64,000 bases of DNA from Roseateles sp. SL47 (GCF_026625885.1 NZ_CP113068.1:1984001-2048000); one strand, 5' to 3'; counted from the stretch's first letter, positions 52,904 to 63,659 are shown. Numbers and translations are program-made. Notes: a model not told the origin generated them from the letters alone.

Positions 52904-54277
52904 TCATTTCTTTTTGACAGGCCTCACCCATTCAGATATCACGATTTGTCGGCCGCGCGCCACGGCCAGCTGCCCCGGCGCCACATTCTTGGTGATGGTG
53001 GAGCCGCCGCCGATGGTGGCGCCGTCGCCCAGCGTCACGGGGGCCACCAGCACGCAGTTGGAGCCGACATGCACATCGGCGCCGATGGTGGTGCGGTGTT
53101 TGTTGGCCCCGTCATAGTTTGCGGTAATCGACCCAGCGCCGTAATTGACGCGCTCACCGACGGTGGCGTCGCCCAAGTAGGCCAGATGGTTGGCCTTGGC
53201 CCCCTTGGCCAGGGTCGAGTTCTTCACTTCGACGAAATTGCCGATGTGAACCTCGGCACCGAGCTGGGCGCCCGGACGCAGGCGGGCAAACGGGCCGATC
53301 AGTGCACCTTCACCCACGCTCGCGCCGGCGGCTTCGCCGTCAATATGGGTGAACTCGTGGATGCGGGCCCCTGCATCGATGGTGGCGTTGCGAATCACGC
53401 AGTTGGCGCCAATGCGAACACCGTCACCCAGCGTGACATTGCCTTCAAAGACGCAGTTGACGTCGATCTCCACATCCCGGCCGCAGGTCAGCGTGCCACG
53501 CACATCCAGACGGGCCGGATCCGCCAGGCGCACCCCCGCATCCATCAGCGCTTCCGCCTGCTGGCGCTGGAAGCGGCGCTCCAGGTGGGCCAGTTGCGAC
53601 GGGCTGTTCACGCCCAGCACTTCGGTTTCGTCGGTGGTCGTGACCGCCACCACCGGCACCCCCTCCGCCACGGCCATGGCGACGATGTCGGTCAGGTAGT
53701 ACTCCCCCTGCGCGTTTTGATTGCTGAGCTGGCTCACCCAGCGCTTGAGCGCATCGGTGGGGGCCGCCATGATGCCGGTGTAGCACTCACGGATCAGCCG
53801 CTGATCCGGCGTGGCGTCCTTGTGCTCCACGATGGCCTTCACCGCCGTGCCGTCCCGCACGATGCGTCCATAGCCGGTCGGGTCGGCGTATTCAATGGTC
53901 AGCAGCACCAGCTGGCTGCCCTGGCAGGCCTGCACCAGCGCCTGGGTGGTGGGCGTGCTGATGAGGGGCGTGTCGCCGCTGAGGATCAAGGTGCTGCCGC
54001 CGGCCTCCAGCGCCGGCACGGCCTGCTGGATGGCATGGCCGGTACCCAGCTGAGGCTCCTGCCGCACAAAGCGGATGCCATCGCCGGCCACGGCCGCTTC
54101 GACCTGGTCCGCCCCGTGCCCGGTGATCACGATACGGGCCTGTGCCTGCAGGGCCGCCGTGCGAGACAGCACATGCCGCAGCAGCGAACGGCCCGCCAGC
54201 TTGTGCAGCACCTTCGGCAGGGACGACTTCATGCGGGTGCCCTTGCCCGCGGCCATGACAACGATGTTCAGCGACAT
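52904..54277 (-). CDS. glmU: Bifunctional N-acetylglucosamine-1-phosphate uridyltransferase / glucosamine-1-phosphate acetyltransferase
   Basis: The 457-residue protein is a full-length GlmU. The N-terminal uridyltransferase domain shows AAGKGTRMKSSLPKVLHKLA near residues 10-29, and the C-terminal half is a left-handed beta-helix of hexapeptide repeats (for example IGANCVIRNATIDAGARI) with the acetyltransferase site. The enzyme makes UDP-GlcNAc for peptidoglycan and lipopolysaccharide and is normally essential. The ATG is directly preceded by a terminator-like hairpin with seven U residues, leaving no room for a normal ribosome binding site. Its usual partner glmS is not in the window. Confidence 0.97.
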   Translation of the reverse strand: MSLNIVVMAAGKGTRMKSSLPKVLHKLAGRSLLRHVLSRTAALQAQARIVITGHGADQVEAAVAGDGIRFVRQEPQLGTGHAIQQAVPALEAGGSTLILSGDTPLISTPTTQALVQACQGSQLVLLTIEYADPTGYGRIVRDGTAVKAIVEHKDATPDQRLIRECYTGIMAAPTDALKRWVSQLSNQNAQGEYYLTDIVAMAVAEGVPVVAVTTTDETEVLGVNSPSQLAHLERRFQRQQAEALMDAGVRLADPARLDVRGTLTCGRDVEIDVNCVFEGNVTLGDGVRIGANCVIRNATIDAGARIHEFTHIDGEAAGASVGEGALIGPFARLRPGAQLGAEVHIGNFVEVKNSTLAKGAKANHLAYLGDATVGERVNYGAGSITANYDGANKHRTTIGADVHVGSNCVLVAPVTLGDGATIGGGSTITKNVAPGQLAVARGRQIVISEWVRPVKKK

Positions 54278-54312
54278 AAAAAAATCGCGGCTTCCAGTGG
54301 AAAACCGCGATT
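54278..54312 (-). terminator. Intrinsic terminator between the DUF4136 gene and glmU
   Basis: On the minus strand AATCGCGG pairs with CCGCGATT around a 14-base loop, followed by a run of seven T residues (54284-54278). It follows the DUF4136 stop codon by 16 bp. The T-run touches the glmU start codon. Confidence 0.9.
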
Positions 54313-54328
54313 ATCGTTGCCGCGCGTG

Positions 54329-54976
54329 TCAGCGCCCCGGTGAGGGCGGCAGAGGCACGGAGACCGAATGCGGCTCTGGCCGGGTCTGGGGGAAGTCCGC
54401 GAACGAGGCCTCGAACAGGGCCGCCAGCATCCGCTGGTCGCCTTCGGTCAGGCCGTCATTGCTGGCGCGGGCCTCATACAGCGGCTCATTGCTCTGGCGG
54501 TCGCGCAGCAGCAGGGCCACTTCCCGGTCATAGCGCCGCTCCATCATCGGATCCATGGGGTAGGCATAGCCCCAGCGGTTGTAATAGGGCCGCCAGGCCG
54601 GACCGTAGCGCCATTGGAAGTAGTTGCCGTTCCAGCGCCACCACAGCGGGTCATCCCAAGGGGCCGGTGAGCTACGGGTGATGCGTGCGCCAATCGACAC
54701 CAGCACATCCGCCGTTTTGGCATCTGTCGCGGCGGTGAAGCCCGCCTTCTCCAGCGCGCCACGCGCCGCATCTTCCAGACGGGCCTGCGCCTCCGCATTC
54801 TGCTGCTGGGAGGGAATGCGCTCGAAGGCATAGGTGCCGGGTTGACGGCCCGCCGGCCAACTGCCGAAGGACTGCGCCTCGGCCGAAACGCTGTTGAGCG
54901 CCGCGCAGCCGGTCAGGGCCAGCAAGGCGGCGGCGCCGACACTGGCCAGGGCCAGACGACGATGGACATGGAACAT
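54329..54976 (-). CDS. DUF4136-domain lipoprotein
   Basis: The 215-residue protein has a lipoprotein signal with the lipobox LTGC near residue 23 and a mature part typical of DUF4136: TYAFERIPSQQQN, an early helix (ARLEDAARGALEKAGF), then an aromatic Trp/Tyr-rich stretch (DPLWWRWNGNYFQWRYGPAW). The family is envelope-located and of unknown function. A strong terminator follows its stop, so it is probably transcribed alone. Confidence 0.88.
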   Translation of the reverse strand: MFHVHRRLALASVGAAALLALTGCAALNSVSAEAQSFGSWPAGRQPGTYAFERIPSQQQNAEAQARLEDAARGALEKAGFTAATDAKTADVLVSIGARITRSSPAPWDDPLWWRWNGNYFQWRYGPAWRPYYNRWGYAYPMDPMMERRYDREVALLLRDRQSNEPLYEARASNDGLTEGDQRMLAALFEASFADFPQTRPEPHSVSVPLPPSPGR

Positions 54977-55156
54977 ACGGGCCTCCTGAAGTCGAACCTG
55001 AGTCGATGCCCACGCCCCTGCAGGCGTGCGGCCGACCCTTCAGAACAACGATTGTGACCGTGTCCGGTTGACCCTGTGTGTGAGGGCCAGGTAAGGATTC
55101 GGTTTCGATCAGGTTACCGGGGTGGCGAGCAGCGCAGGCCCGACGTTCCGGCGCGC

Positions 55157-56113
55157 TTATTCCTGGTCGTCGTCCCGCACCAGGCGGATCACCGAGCCGG
55201 AACCGCCGGCATCCGTCCCGCAGTTTTCCTCTTCGTCGAAGGCGATGTCGCCGTCCTGGACCGGGGCGCCGGTGGCCTTGATGGTCTCGAAGGGGAACAG
55301 CGACCGGTCCATCATGTGGGAGGTCACGATGTTGCCCATGGCGGTGAACATGTTGTCCACGCGGCCGGGGAAGCGCCGGTCCCAGTCCTGCAGCATGGCC
55401 TTGACGGTGGCGCGCTGCAGGTTGGGTTGGCTGCCGCAGAGGTTGCAGGGGATGATGGGGAATTCACGGTGCTCCGCCCAGCGCTGCAGGTCGGACTCCC
55501 GCACATAGGCCAGCGGGCGGATCACCACGTTCTTGCCGTCGTCGCTGACCAGCTTGGGCGGCATGCCTTTCATGCGGCTGCCGAAGAACATGTTGAGCAT
55601 CAGCGTGGTGACGATGTCGTCGCGGTGATGGCCCAGCGCGATCTTGGTGGCGCCCAGTTCACCCGCCACCCGGTACAGGATGCCGCGCCGCAGCCGCGAG
55701 CACAGGCTGCAGGTGGTCTTGCCTTCGGGCACCAGACGCTTGACGATGGAGTAGGTGTCCTGTTCCTCGATATGGAACTCCACGCCGCGCGAACGCAGAT
55801 AGGTGGGCAGCACGTCCTCCGGGAAGCCGGGTTGCTTCTGGTCCAGGTTGACCGCGACGATGTCGAACTTGATCGGCGCGCGTTCCTTCAGGTTGATCAG
55901 GATGTCCAGCAGCGAATAGCTGTCCTTGCCGCCGGACAGGCAGACCATCACCTTGTCCCCGTCCTCGATCATGTTGAAGTCTGCAATCGCCTGCCCCACC
56001 TGGCGATGCAGCCGCTTGGACAGCTTGTTCATCTCATGGGCATGCTTCTTGGCGGCCGCCTCCGCAGCACCGGTCTCGGGGCTTTCAACAACAGCGGTCG
56101 TGCTCTCAATCAT
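55157..56113 (-). CDS. ttcA: tRNA 2-thiocytidine(32) synthetase
   Basis: The 318-residue protein has the PP-loop ATP motif [10 protein letters not shown] near residue 60 and cysteines for the [4Fe-4S] cluster ([18 protein letters not shown]), the marks of TtcA. The enzyme thiolates C32 in certain tRNAs using ATP and a cysteine-derived sulfur. The dihydroneopterin aldolase fusion gene lies 63 bp upstream on the same strand; folB-ttcA pairing is common in Burkholderiales. The C-terminus is acidic. Confidence 0.95.
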   Translation of the reverse strand: MIESTTAVVESPETGAAEAAAKKHAHEMNKLSKRLHRQVGQAIADFNMIEDGDKVMVCLSGGKDSYSLLDILINLKERAPIKFDIVAVNLDQKQPGFPEDVLPTYLRSRGVEFHIEEQDTYSIVKRLVPEGKTTCSLCSRLRRGILYRVAGELGATKIALGHHRDDIVTTLMLNMFFGSRMKGMPPKLVSDDGKNVVIRPLAYVRESDLQRWAEHREFPIIPCNLCGSQPNLQRATVKAMLQDWDRRFPGRVDNMFTAMGNIVTSHMMDRSLFPFETIKATGAPVQDGDIAFDEEENCGTDAGGSGSVIRLVRDDDQE

Positions 56114-56176
56114 GGTCAGTCCTATCTCAAATTCTGGGTGCGGTTCACCACGGCCCGCATTCGCTCATACGGGTCG

Positions 56177-57589
56177 TCACCACTGCCCGCATTCGGCGCT
56201 GATGGCCACCTGGCAGTCGGGGAAGATCTCCAGCTTCGTCACCTTGATACGCACACCCACCACGCCCGGCAGTTTCATCAGCCGTGTGCAGAGCTTGCCC
56301 AGCAGGGCCTCCAGCAGGTCGGTGTGCTCGGCCGTGCATTCGTCGATGATGATCAGGCGCACGCGGCGATAGTCCAGCACATGGCCGATGTCGGCATCCC
56401 GCGAAACAATCATCTGGGCGCCCAGATTCACCTCGGCATCCACCTGGATCGGTTGGGGGCCTTCCCGCTCGAAGTCAAGCACACCCAGGTTGGCGCCGAA
56501 ACGCAGACCGGTGATGTGAATGACCTGGCGGTTGTTGCGGCGCAGCGCGGCCGGCGGCTGGGCCTCGCGCAGCGGCCGCAGGAAGGCTTCCACCTGCTTG
56601 GCGGCCACCACGCCGTCCCCCAGTGCGGTCTGGACGCAGGGATGCTGGCGAGCACTGGCGTCACCCGCCACAAACAGCCCCAGCACGCCGAAGCGGGGTT
56701 CGTCACGGAACGGCTGAGAGGGGGCCGTGACCCCGGCGCGTTGCAGCGCATCGGCCACCAGCAGCCAGGCGGACGGCTCCGGCTCATACCCCAGCAGCAC
56801 GGCCACATGGTCGAAGCGCTCGTCGCCGTACGCTTTGGATTGCACCAGCACGCCGTGGTCCTGCGCAAGCACGGCGGTGGGCATTGCCTGGCCCGGGCGG
56901 CGCCGGATGCCGGGTACGGCATCCATCTGCTGCAGCAGATGGCTCTGGGCCCGCCAGTCGGAGCGGGACCACAGGGTCACGTCATGGCCGTGGGCATGGA
57001 GGAAGAGGGCGTTTTCGACGGCGTTGTCGCCGCCCCCCAGCAGCAGGACCTTGCCCGGGGGCAGGGTGTCGCGGCGGGCGGTCAGCTCGATGGTATCCAT
57101 CACCCGGCCCAGACGAGCGGTGGAGGGATACAGCGGGGAAGGGTGTCGCGGCGTCAGGCCGGTGGCCAGCACCAGCGCGCGGGCTCGCAGCGTCTGGCGC
57201 TGGGCATGGTCGGCGGCATCGGGGCCCTGGGCGTCGCCGTCCAGGTGGATCTGCCAGCCTTGTTCGGGCTGCCAGTCCAGATGGTGGGCACTGCGGTGCA
57301 GCAGCACATGCACCCCGGCCTGCGCCTGGGTGTGGCGGGCATACCGGTCTCCCAGCGAGGCCAGGCTTTCACCGGGCTGGCCGAGCAGCCAGTCCTGGTG
57401 GTAGGTCAGCGCTTGCAAACTGCCGCAGAGACGGGGCTCGCGTTCGATCAACGCCACACTCAGGCCGAGCTGAGCCAGCCAACTGGCCGCACTGCAGCCC
57501 GCCGGGCCGCCTCCGATGATGGCGGCGTCCAGGACAGCAGGGAACGTGGAATGGATGTCCGGCGTGGAGCCGGGGGAGGCGTCGGGCAT
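56177..57589 (-). CDS. FAD/NAD(P)-dependent oxidoreductase fused to dihydroneopterin aldolase (FolB)
   Basis: A single open frame of 470 residues joins two domains. Residues about 18-350 form a thioredoxin-reductase-like flavin oxidoreductase (FAD site AIIGGGPAGCSAAS; NAD(P) site LLLGGGDNAVENA; FVAGDASARQHPCVQT), but no CxxC redox pair is visible. Residues about 355-470 form FolB (VIHITGLRFGANLGVLDFER, then LDYRRVRLIII and LEALLGKLCTRLM), which converts 7,8-dihydroneopterin in folate synthesis. FolB is normally a free protein of about 120 residues. An internal translation start for FolB alone is possible but no good ribosome binding site is evident. Confidence 0.85.
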   Translation of the reverse strand: MPDASPGSTPDIHSTFPAVLDAAIIGGGPAGCSAASWLAQLGLSVALIEREPRLCGSLQALTYHQDWLLGQPGESLASLGDRYARHTQAQAGVHVLLHRSAHHLDWQPEQGWQIHLDGDAQGPDAADHAQRQTLRARALVLATGLTPRHPSPLYPSTARLGRVMDTIELTARRDTLPPGKVLLLGGGDNAVENALFLHAHGHDVTLWSRSDWRAQSHLLQQMDAVPGIRRRPGQAMPTAVLAQDHGVLVQSKAYGDERFDHVAVLLGYEPEPSAWLLVADALQRAGVTAPSQPFRDEPRFGVLGLFVAGDASARQHPCVQTALGDGVVAAKQVEAFLRPLREAQPPAALRRNNRQVIHITGLRFGANLGVLDFEREGPQPIQVDAEVNLGAQMIVSRDADIGHVLDYRRVRLIIIDECTAEHTDLLEALLGKLCTRLMKLPGVVGVRIKVTKLEIFPDCQVAISAECGQW

Positions 57590-58165
57590 GGCGGGCGGTG
57601 GCCTGCGGAAAACCCGGGATTATCCCGGATGGGCGGCGAAAGCGATCAAGCCGGGGTTTTCGTTGCGCTCGACAGGGTGATTCGTCACGCGCTGGCCCCC
57701 TGCAGCGGGGTCTTTCGGATCGCAGACCATCCGCGTGGGCCCGAGGAAGGGATGTCGAAGGCCGGTTGGGGAGCCGGTATGACGGACGCGGCAAGATGCC
57801 TGACACCGGGCCGGGGGACGATGGCCGAAAGAGGTCGGAAAATCATGAAGATGCGGCGCTCTGATCCGTCTCGCAGGGATTTGCCGGTCATCGCCGCGTC
57901 TTCATCTTCATCTGCGCCTTCACCTTCACCTTCACCTGCATCTGCATCTGCATCTGCACCTGCACCTGCACCTCCAGCGCGAGCAATGGGAGCTCCGACC
58001 ACTGCACCGCCACCGGCCGCCGCTGCAACGGCCGGGTGGACCGCGCACTGAACCCGCGTCAACCCCTTGTGAGCCCCCTCAGCGTCTGAGCCGCCCCAGA
58101 AGCCCCTGAGCGGTCACCTAGCCGCCGCGCAGTGCGCCCTCAAGCGGCGGCCCCACTCTCGCTCG
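57590..58165. other. Non-coding region with a hexanucleotide array
   Basis: These 576 bases hold no supported gene. Open frames on both strands have low-complexity products and no motif. The main feature is a 12-unit hexamer array at 57900-57971. The part near 57590 presumably contains the promoter of the oxidoreductase-FolB gene. Confidence 0.6.
57900..57971. repeat. Compound hexanucleotide tandem array (12 units)
   Basis: All units fit CT[TG]C[AG][TC]: CTTCAT twice, CTGCGC once, CTTCAC three times, CTGCAT three times and CTGCAC three times. The blocks of identical neighbours are what slipped-strand replication produces. Confidence 0.95.
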
Positions 58166-58867
58166 TCAGCTAGCCCGCCGCACGCGGGACGCGGCGGCCT
58201 TCCATAGCCGCCAGCCAAACAGCCCCGCCAGAATCCCACCGTACACCGACGGCTCGGCGAAATTGTTCTTGCCGGCGCGCATCCAGATGAAATGCATCAA
58301 CCCGACGATGGCGATGGCATACACCAGCTTGTGCAGCCACTGCCATCGCTTGGCGCCCAAGGCCTTGATCGCCCGGTTGAAGGACGTGGCGGCCAGCGGC
58401 AGCAGCATCAGCCAGGCCGCAAAGCCCATCAGGATGAAGGGGCGCTTGGCAATGTCCCGCAGGATCTCCGGCACATCCAGGCTCATGTCCAAGAATGCAT
58501 AAGCCACGAGGTGCAGCGTCGCATAAACGAAGGTGAACACCCCCAGCATGCGCCGGAACCGTGCCAGCGCCGGTTGGCCCGTCCATTGACGCAGCGGCGT
58601 CACCGCCAGCGTGATCCACAGCAGCCGCAGGGTCCAGTCGCCCAGACCGCGGATGACGGCTTCCGCCGGATTGGCGCCCAGCTGGAAGGTGAGCACGCCA
58701 TAGGTGTACCAGGCCAGCGGCAGCAGGCACAGCACAAACAGGATGGGTTTGGCGACCGGATGGAGCAGGGGATGGCGGGCCGCCCGCACGGCGGGAGTGG
58801 CCCGCGAGGGGGCACGGGGTGCTGTCGCTGGTGGCGCTGGCGGAGACGATTCCGAGGAAGTCTGCAA
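58166..58867 (-). CDS. msrQ: MsrQ, heme-binding membrane subunit of the periplasmic methionine-sulfoxide reductase
   Basis: The 233-residue protein has a ferric-reductase-like membrane domain with about six helices and histidines for heme (YATLHLVAYAF; WQWLHKLVYAIAIVGLMHFI), after a 35-residue Ala/Pro-rich cytoplasmic start. MsrQ passes electrons from the quinone pool to MsrP. The gene directly follows msrP with 16 bp between them. Confidence 0.93.
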   Translation of the reverse strand: MQTSSESSPPAPPATAPRAPSRATPAVRAARHPLLHPVAKPILFVLCLLPLAWYTYGVLTFQLGANPAEAVIRGLGDWTLRLLWITLAVTPLRQWTGQPALARFRRMLGVFTFVYATLHLVAYAFLDMSLDVPEILRDIAKRPFILMGFAAWLMLLPLAATSFNRAIKALGAKRWQWLHKLVYAIAIVGLMHFIWMRAGKNNFAEPSVYGGILAGLFGWRLWKAAASRVRRAS

Positions 58868-58883
58868 GAGGCGCTCCGCCCGC

Positions 58884-59879
<996 letters not shown>

Positions 59880-59980
59880 CCTTTGAGGTCGCCCGAGATA
59901 GGCGGACCCCCGGACCTTACGCGATCAGCCCGCGTTTTGCATGAGACCAGCCTTAAATCCCGACTTCAGCGCCCCCGCGT

Positions 59981-61405
59981 TCACAAAGTGCCGTAGGAGT
60001 GCAGGCCGGAAAGGAACATGTTCACGCCGAGGAAGGCAAAGGTGGTGACCAGCAGGCCAATCAGGGCCCACCAGGCGGAGATCACACCCCGCAGCCCCTT
60101 CATCAGGCGCATGTGCAGCCAGGCCGCATAGTTCAGCCAGACGATCAGAGCCCAGGTTTCCTTCGGGTCCCAGCTCCAATAACCGCCCCAGGCTTCGGCG
60201 GCCCAGAAGGCACCCAGGATGGTGGCCACGGTGAAGAACGCAAAGCCCAGGGCGATGCTCTTGTACATCAGGTCGTCCAGGGCCTCCAGGGCAGGCAGGC
60301 GGGCCGTAAGCGGCCCACGCAGGGCCACACTGATGGCCAAAAAGACCGCAACACCCGCCATCTTGCCGGCCCAGCCGTCCAGGCCGGTGACGGTTTCCGG
60401 CGCCAGGGTGGCGCCAAAGCGGAAGGCCAGCAGCACGGCCACCAGCCCCACCGGCACGCCGATCAGCCCGATGACCAGACTGCGCGGCGGTGCGGTCTTG
60501 AGCAGCGTGGCCAGGGCCACCATGGCGGCCAACGAGAAGCTGCCATAACCGATGAAGTTGGCCGGCACATGGATCTTCATCCACCAGCTTTGCAGGGCGG
60601 GCACCAGCGGTTGGATCTCATGGGCTTCGCGCGCCACGGTGTACCAGAGCAGGAAGCTGACGGCGGCGCTCACCACCAGCATCACATAGGCGCCCAGCGC
60701 CCGGGTGCGGAAGCGCTGCTCATAGTAGAGATACATCAGCGTGGTGAGCCAGGTGAACAGCACAAAGACTTCGTACAGGTTGCTCACCGGGATGTGGCCG
60801 ATGTCCGGCCCGATCTGGTGGCTTTCAAACCACCGCACCATGGTGCCGATCAGGGCCATGCCCACGGCGCCCCAGGCCAACCGGGTGCCGATGGCCTCCG
60901 CCGCACTGTGGCCACCGGCGCGCTTGAAGAAGCCCAGCCAATAGAACAGGGTGCTCATGTAGACCAGGAAGGCCATCCACAAGATGGCGCTCTGGCTGGA
61001 GAACATGTACTTCAGCAGAAAGACCTTGTCGGCGGCCGCCAGGTCGGCACCAAAGCTGTCGGTCTGGCGCAGGTAGAGCTGAATGGCCATCAGGCTGATG
61101 GCCCCCACCACCACGCACAGCAGCCGCAGCGGCCGCCAGAACCATCCCAGCGCGATCATCGCGGGTGTGGCGCCGAGCAGAATGCCCTTCTCATACACAT
61201 CCATCGAGCCCTGGTAACGGGTGAAGGCAAATGCCGCCCCGAACAGCACCAGCGCTGCAAATAGCCAGTCGGTCAGGTCCCGCTGGGCGTACCAGCCGCG
61301 TTTGCCCACCACCAGCGTGCGGGCGGAGGCGGCAGCCAGCGTGGATTCCAGGGTGGAAGTCTCGGCGTGCATCCGGCTCTCCACGGTTGAGGTGGTGGTG
61401 TTCAT
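59981..61405 (-). CDS. ccsB: Cytochrome c biogenesis protein CcsB/CcsA (ResC)
   Basis: The 474-residue multi-pass protein has the heme-handling WWD motif (AWGGYWSWDPKETWALIVWL) near residue 405 and conserved histidines flanking it. With ResB it forms the system II cytochrome c synthase, which moves heme across the membrane and attaches it to CXXCH motifs. It lies 2 bp downstream of resB. The first 35 residues are Thr/Ala/Ser-rich and may start later. Confidence 0.95.
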   Translation of the reverse strand: MNTTTSTVESRMHAETSTLESTLAAASARTLVVGKRGWYAQRDLTDWLFAALVLFGAAFAFTRYQGSMDVYEKGILLGATPAMIALGWFWRPLRLLCVVVGAISLMAIQLYLRQTDSFGADLAAADKVFLLKYMFSSQSAILWMAFLVYMSTLFYWLGFFKRAGGHSAAEAIGTRLAWGAVGMALIGTMVRWFESHQIGPDIGHIPVSNLYEVFVLFTWLTTLMYLYYEQRFRTRALGAYVMLVVSAAVSFLLWYTVAREAHEIQPLVPALQSWWMKIHVPANFIGYGSFSLAAMVALATLLKTAPPRSLVIGLIGVPVGLVAVLLAFRFGATLAPETVTGLDGWAGKMAGVAVFLAISVALRGPLTARLPALEALDDLMYKSIALGFAFFTVATILGAFWAAEAWGGYWSWDPKETWALIVWLNYAAWLHMRLMKGLRGVISAWWALIGLLVTTFAFLGVNMFLSGLHSYGTL

Positions 61406-61407
61406 GT

Positions 61408-63558
61408 TCAGGCCTCCTCATGCAGCAGTTGCTGCTTGAGCGCGTCAAATTCCGTGGGCAGGTCAGGCGTGTCCCGGTTGCTGGACATGGCCATACGAAC
61501 CCGGGTCTGTTCCGGACGACCGGGCGCCGATTCCAACCAGATCCAGAGACGGCGCTCACGAATGTAGAGCATCGCAAACACGCCGATGATGAGTAAGATG
61601 GCGCCGGCATACACCAGGGTTCGGCCCGGGGCACGCGTCACCTGGAACACACTGGCCTGCACCTGCTTGAAATCCTTGAGCTGCAGCAGCATGGGCGCCG
61701 GGTAGAACATCGAATCCGACAGTGAGAGCACCGCCTGCGTCATGAACGCCTGGGTCTTGGCACCCGGTTCAGGGGCCGGTTGGCCCAGTTGCTGCTGGCC
61801 CTGCTTGTAGAGTTCAAACAAGCTGCCGTTGAGGATGCGCAACAGCACTTCGGAAACACGCCCCCGGTCGCTTTCCGGCACTTCCCGCTCGACAAAGTCC
61901 GACAGCGCGGGCAGGCCCCCCACGGCGGCGCCCTGTGCCGGCGCATCCGCCCGCAGGCCGGCCGCGCCGGCAAACAGGGTCAGCACCCGCAGGCTGGTGG
62001 CTTCCAGCTGTTCCCGCATTTTTGGATTGTCGGCCGGCGAGGCGGCTTCGGCATAACGGCGTGCCGCCCGATTGCGCTGGGCCGGGTCCGCCAGGGCGCG
62101 TCGCATGGACAGCCAGCCGTCCATGCTGTCTTGCGTATCCACCGGCACCCGCAGGTAGCGGAAGTTCTCACTGGCCGATTCACGCACCCCCAGCAGGAAC
62201 ACCCGCTGGCCTTCCAGTTCCAGCGGCAGCATGTAGTTGTTGTATTCACGAGCCTGCCCACTGGCGTCACGGATCTTGTAGCTGAAGGACGGGCCAACAT
62301 TGCGCAGGTTCTTCTTGCTGCCCGTGGTGGCGCCTGAACCCAGGTGCTGCTCCAGTCTGCCGACCAGATCCACCTTGCGGACATCGATCCCGGCGGCGTC
62401 GCTGGCGCCTGGCGCACCGGCCGAGGCGCCGCCCAGGTTCTCGACGTTGATCACCCGCAGGTCGGAGAACTCCATCGTGGCCTTGCTGTCACCCTGCGTC
62501 ATGGTGATGGCGCCACCGATCTTGCCGGTGAGGTCGGCCTCGTCGCTGCCGGAGAGATTGCGCATGCGCAGTTGCAGTTCGGAGCCGCCGTCCTCGAAGC
62601 TGCTTTGATAAAGCGTCAAACCCTTGTAGGTCACCGGCTCATTGACCTTGACGGTGGCCTCCTGGCTGGCGCCGGTTTCTCGGTCGTGGATGACGATGTC
62701 GCTGGCAAACAGCTTGGGCATGCCAGTCTCGTAATACTCCACCTTGAACTTCTTCAGTTCCACTTCAAAGGGCAGTTCCTGCATGACCACGCCAGTGGGC
62801 ATGTTCAACAGTGCGGCCGCACTGCGGCTGCCTTCCGGCACAAAAAGATTGCCGCGGAAACTGGGGTTGCCCGGGCCGAGGCGGTTTTCGGCGGTCATCT
62901 GGTTGAAGTCCGCGCCCTGGTAGATGGATTTGCCCTGCGCCCACATCACGGTCCGCACCAGCAGGTCGCCGTCAAACAGCCCGCCCAGGCAGATCAGCAC
63001 GATGGCCGAGTGAGCGGCCAAATACCCCACTTTGTGGGCAGCCCCCTTCTTGGCGCCAATCATCACCCCGGTGTTGCGCACCTGCGCACGGGCCCGCCAG
63101 CCATGGGCCGCCAGCCAGGCATTGATCTGCTGCAGCGAGGCTTCCGGGTTCAGATGCAGATAGCCCAGGCCCTTGTGGCGGAAGGCCTGCAGGGATTGCT
63201 CCCGCACCGATTCCTTGTAGTTCTTGAAGTCACGCAGGATCTTCGGCGTGTGGCGGGCAATACACAGGCTGGTGGAGATCACCAGGAAACCCATCATCAG
63301 CAGGAACCACCAGGCGCTGTAGACCGTGAAGAGGTTCATGCGGCCAAACAGCTCGGACCAGAACGGGCCAAACTGATTGACGTAGTTGTTCATGGGCTCG
63401 TTCTGCTTGACCACCGTGCCGATGACCGCAGTGATGCAGATCACGACCAGCAGAGAAATGGCAAAACGCATCGACGCCAGCAGTTCCATGGCGTCGGCCA
63501 GGGGGGCGCGGAGGGCGGCCATGCTGGTGGCAGGGCGGGCAGAAGACTTCTCGGTCAT
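61408..63558 (-). CDS. resB: Cytochrome c biogenesis protein ResB (Ccs1)
   Basis: From the ATG at 63558 (MTEKSSARPATSM) the product is 716 residues, the usual size of ResB. An upstream extension to 63609 has no family support. Membrane helices lie near residues 33-55, 80-105 and 180-200 and near the C-terminus (TLVYAGAILLIIGVFAMLYI), with a large periplasmic domain between. It works with CcsB in system II cytochrome c maturation. The gene order cytochrome c - resB - ccsB is typical of Betaproteobacteria. Confidence 0.95.
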   Translation of the reverse strand: MTEKSSARPATSMAALRAPLADAMELLASMRFAISLLVVICITAVIGTVVKQNEPMNNYVNQFGPFWSELFGRMNLFTVYSAWWFLLMMGFLVISTSLCIARHTPKILRDFKNYKESVREQSLQAFRHKGLGYLHLNPEASLQQINAWLAAHGWRARAQVRNTGVMIGAKKGAAHKVGYLAAHSAIVLICLGGLFDGDLLVRTVMWAQGKSIYQGADFNQMTAENRLGPGNPSFRGNLFVPEGSRSAAALLNMPTGVVMQELPFEVELKKFKVEYYETGMPKLFASDIVIHDRETGASQEATVKVNEPVTYKGLTLYQSSFEDGGSELQLRMRNLSGSDEADLTGKIGGAITMTQGDSKATMEFSDLRVINVENLGGASAGAPGASDAAGIDVRKVDLVGRLEQHLGSGATTGSKKNLRNVGPSFSYKIRDASGQAREYNNYMLPLELEGQRVFLLGVRESASENFRYLRVPVDTQDSMDGWLSMRRALADPAQRNRAARRYAEAASPADNPKMREQLEATSLRVLTLFAGAAGLRADAPAQGAAVGGLPALSDFVEREVPESDRGRVSEVLLRILNGSLFELYKQGQQQLGQPAPEPGAKTQAFMTQAVLSLSDSMFYPAPMLLQLKDFKQVQASVFQVTRAPGRTLVYAGAILLIIGVFAMLYIRERRLWIWLESAPGRPEQTRVRMAMSSNRDTPDLPTEFDALKQQLLHEEA

Positions 63559-63637
63559 GGGGCCATTGTCGCGGGCATCCGTGAGCCTTGCGGGACGCCC
63601 ATGTAACAAGCCGGCGCAAGCACCGGCTGATGGACAA

Positions 63638-63659
63638 GCACCGGTGCGAAGACCGGTGC
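63638..63659. other. Perfect inverted repeat between the cytochrome and resB genes
   Basis: GCACCGGT pairs with ACCGGTGC around a six-base loop. There is no T-run on either side, so it is not a standard intrinsic terminator; it may stabilise or separate transcripts. Confidence 0.6.

Noticed and set aside
57685..58062. A 125-codon minus-strand frame over the hexamer array
   Set aside because: The product is an Ala/Gly/Asp/Glu repeat followed by sequence without motif; no ribosome binding site.
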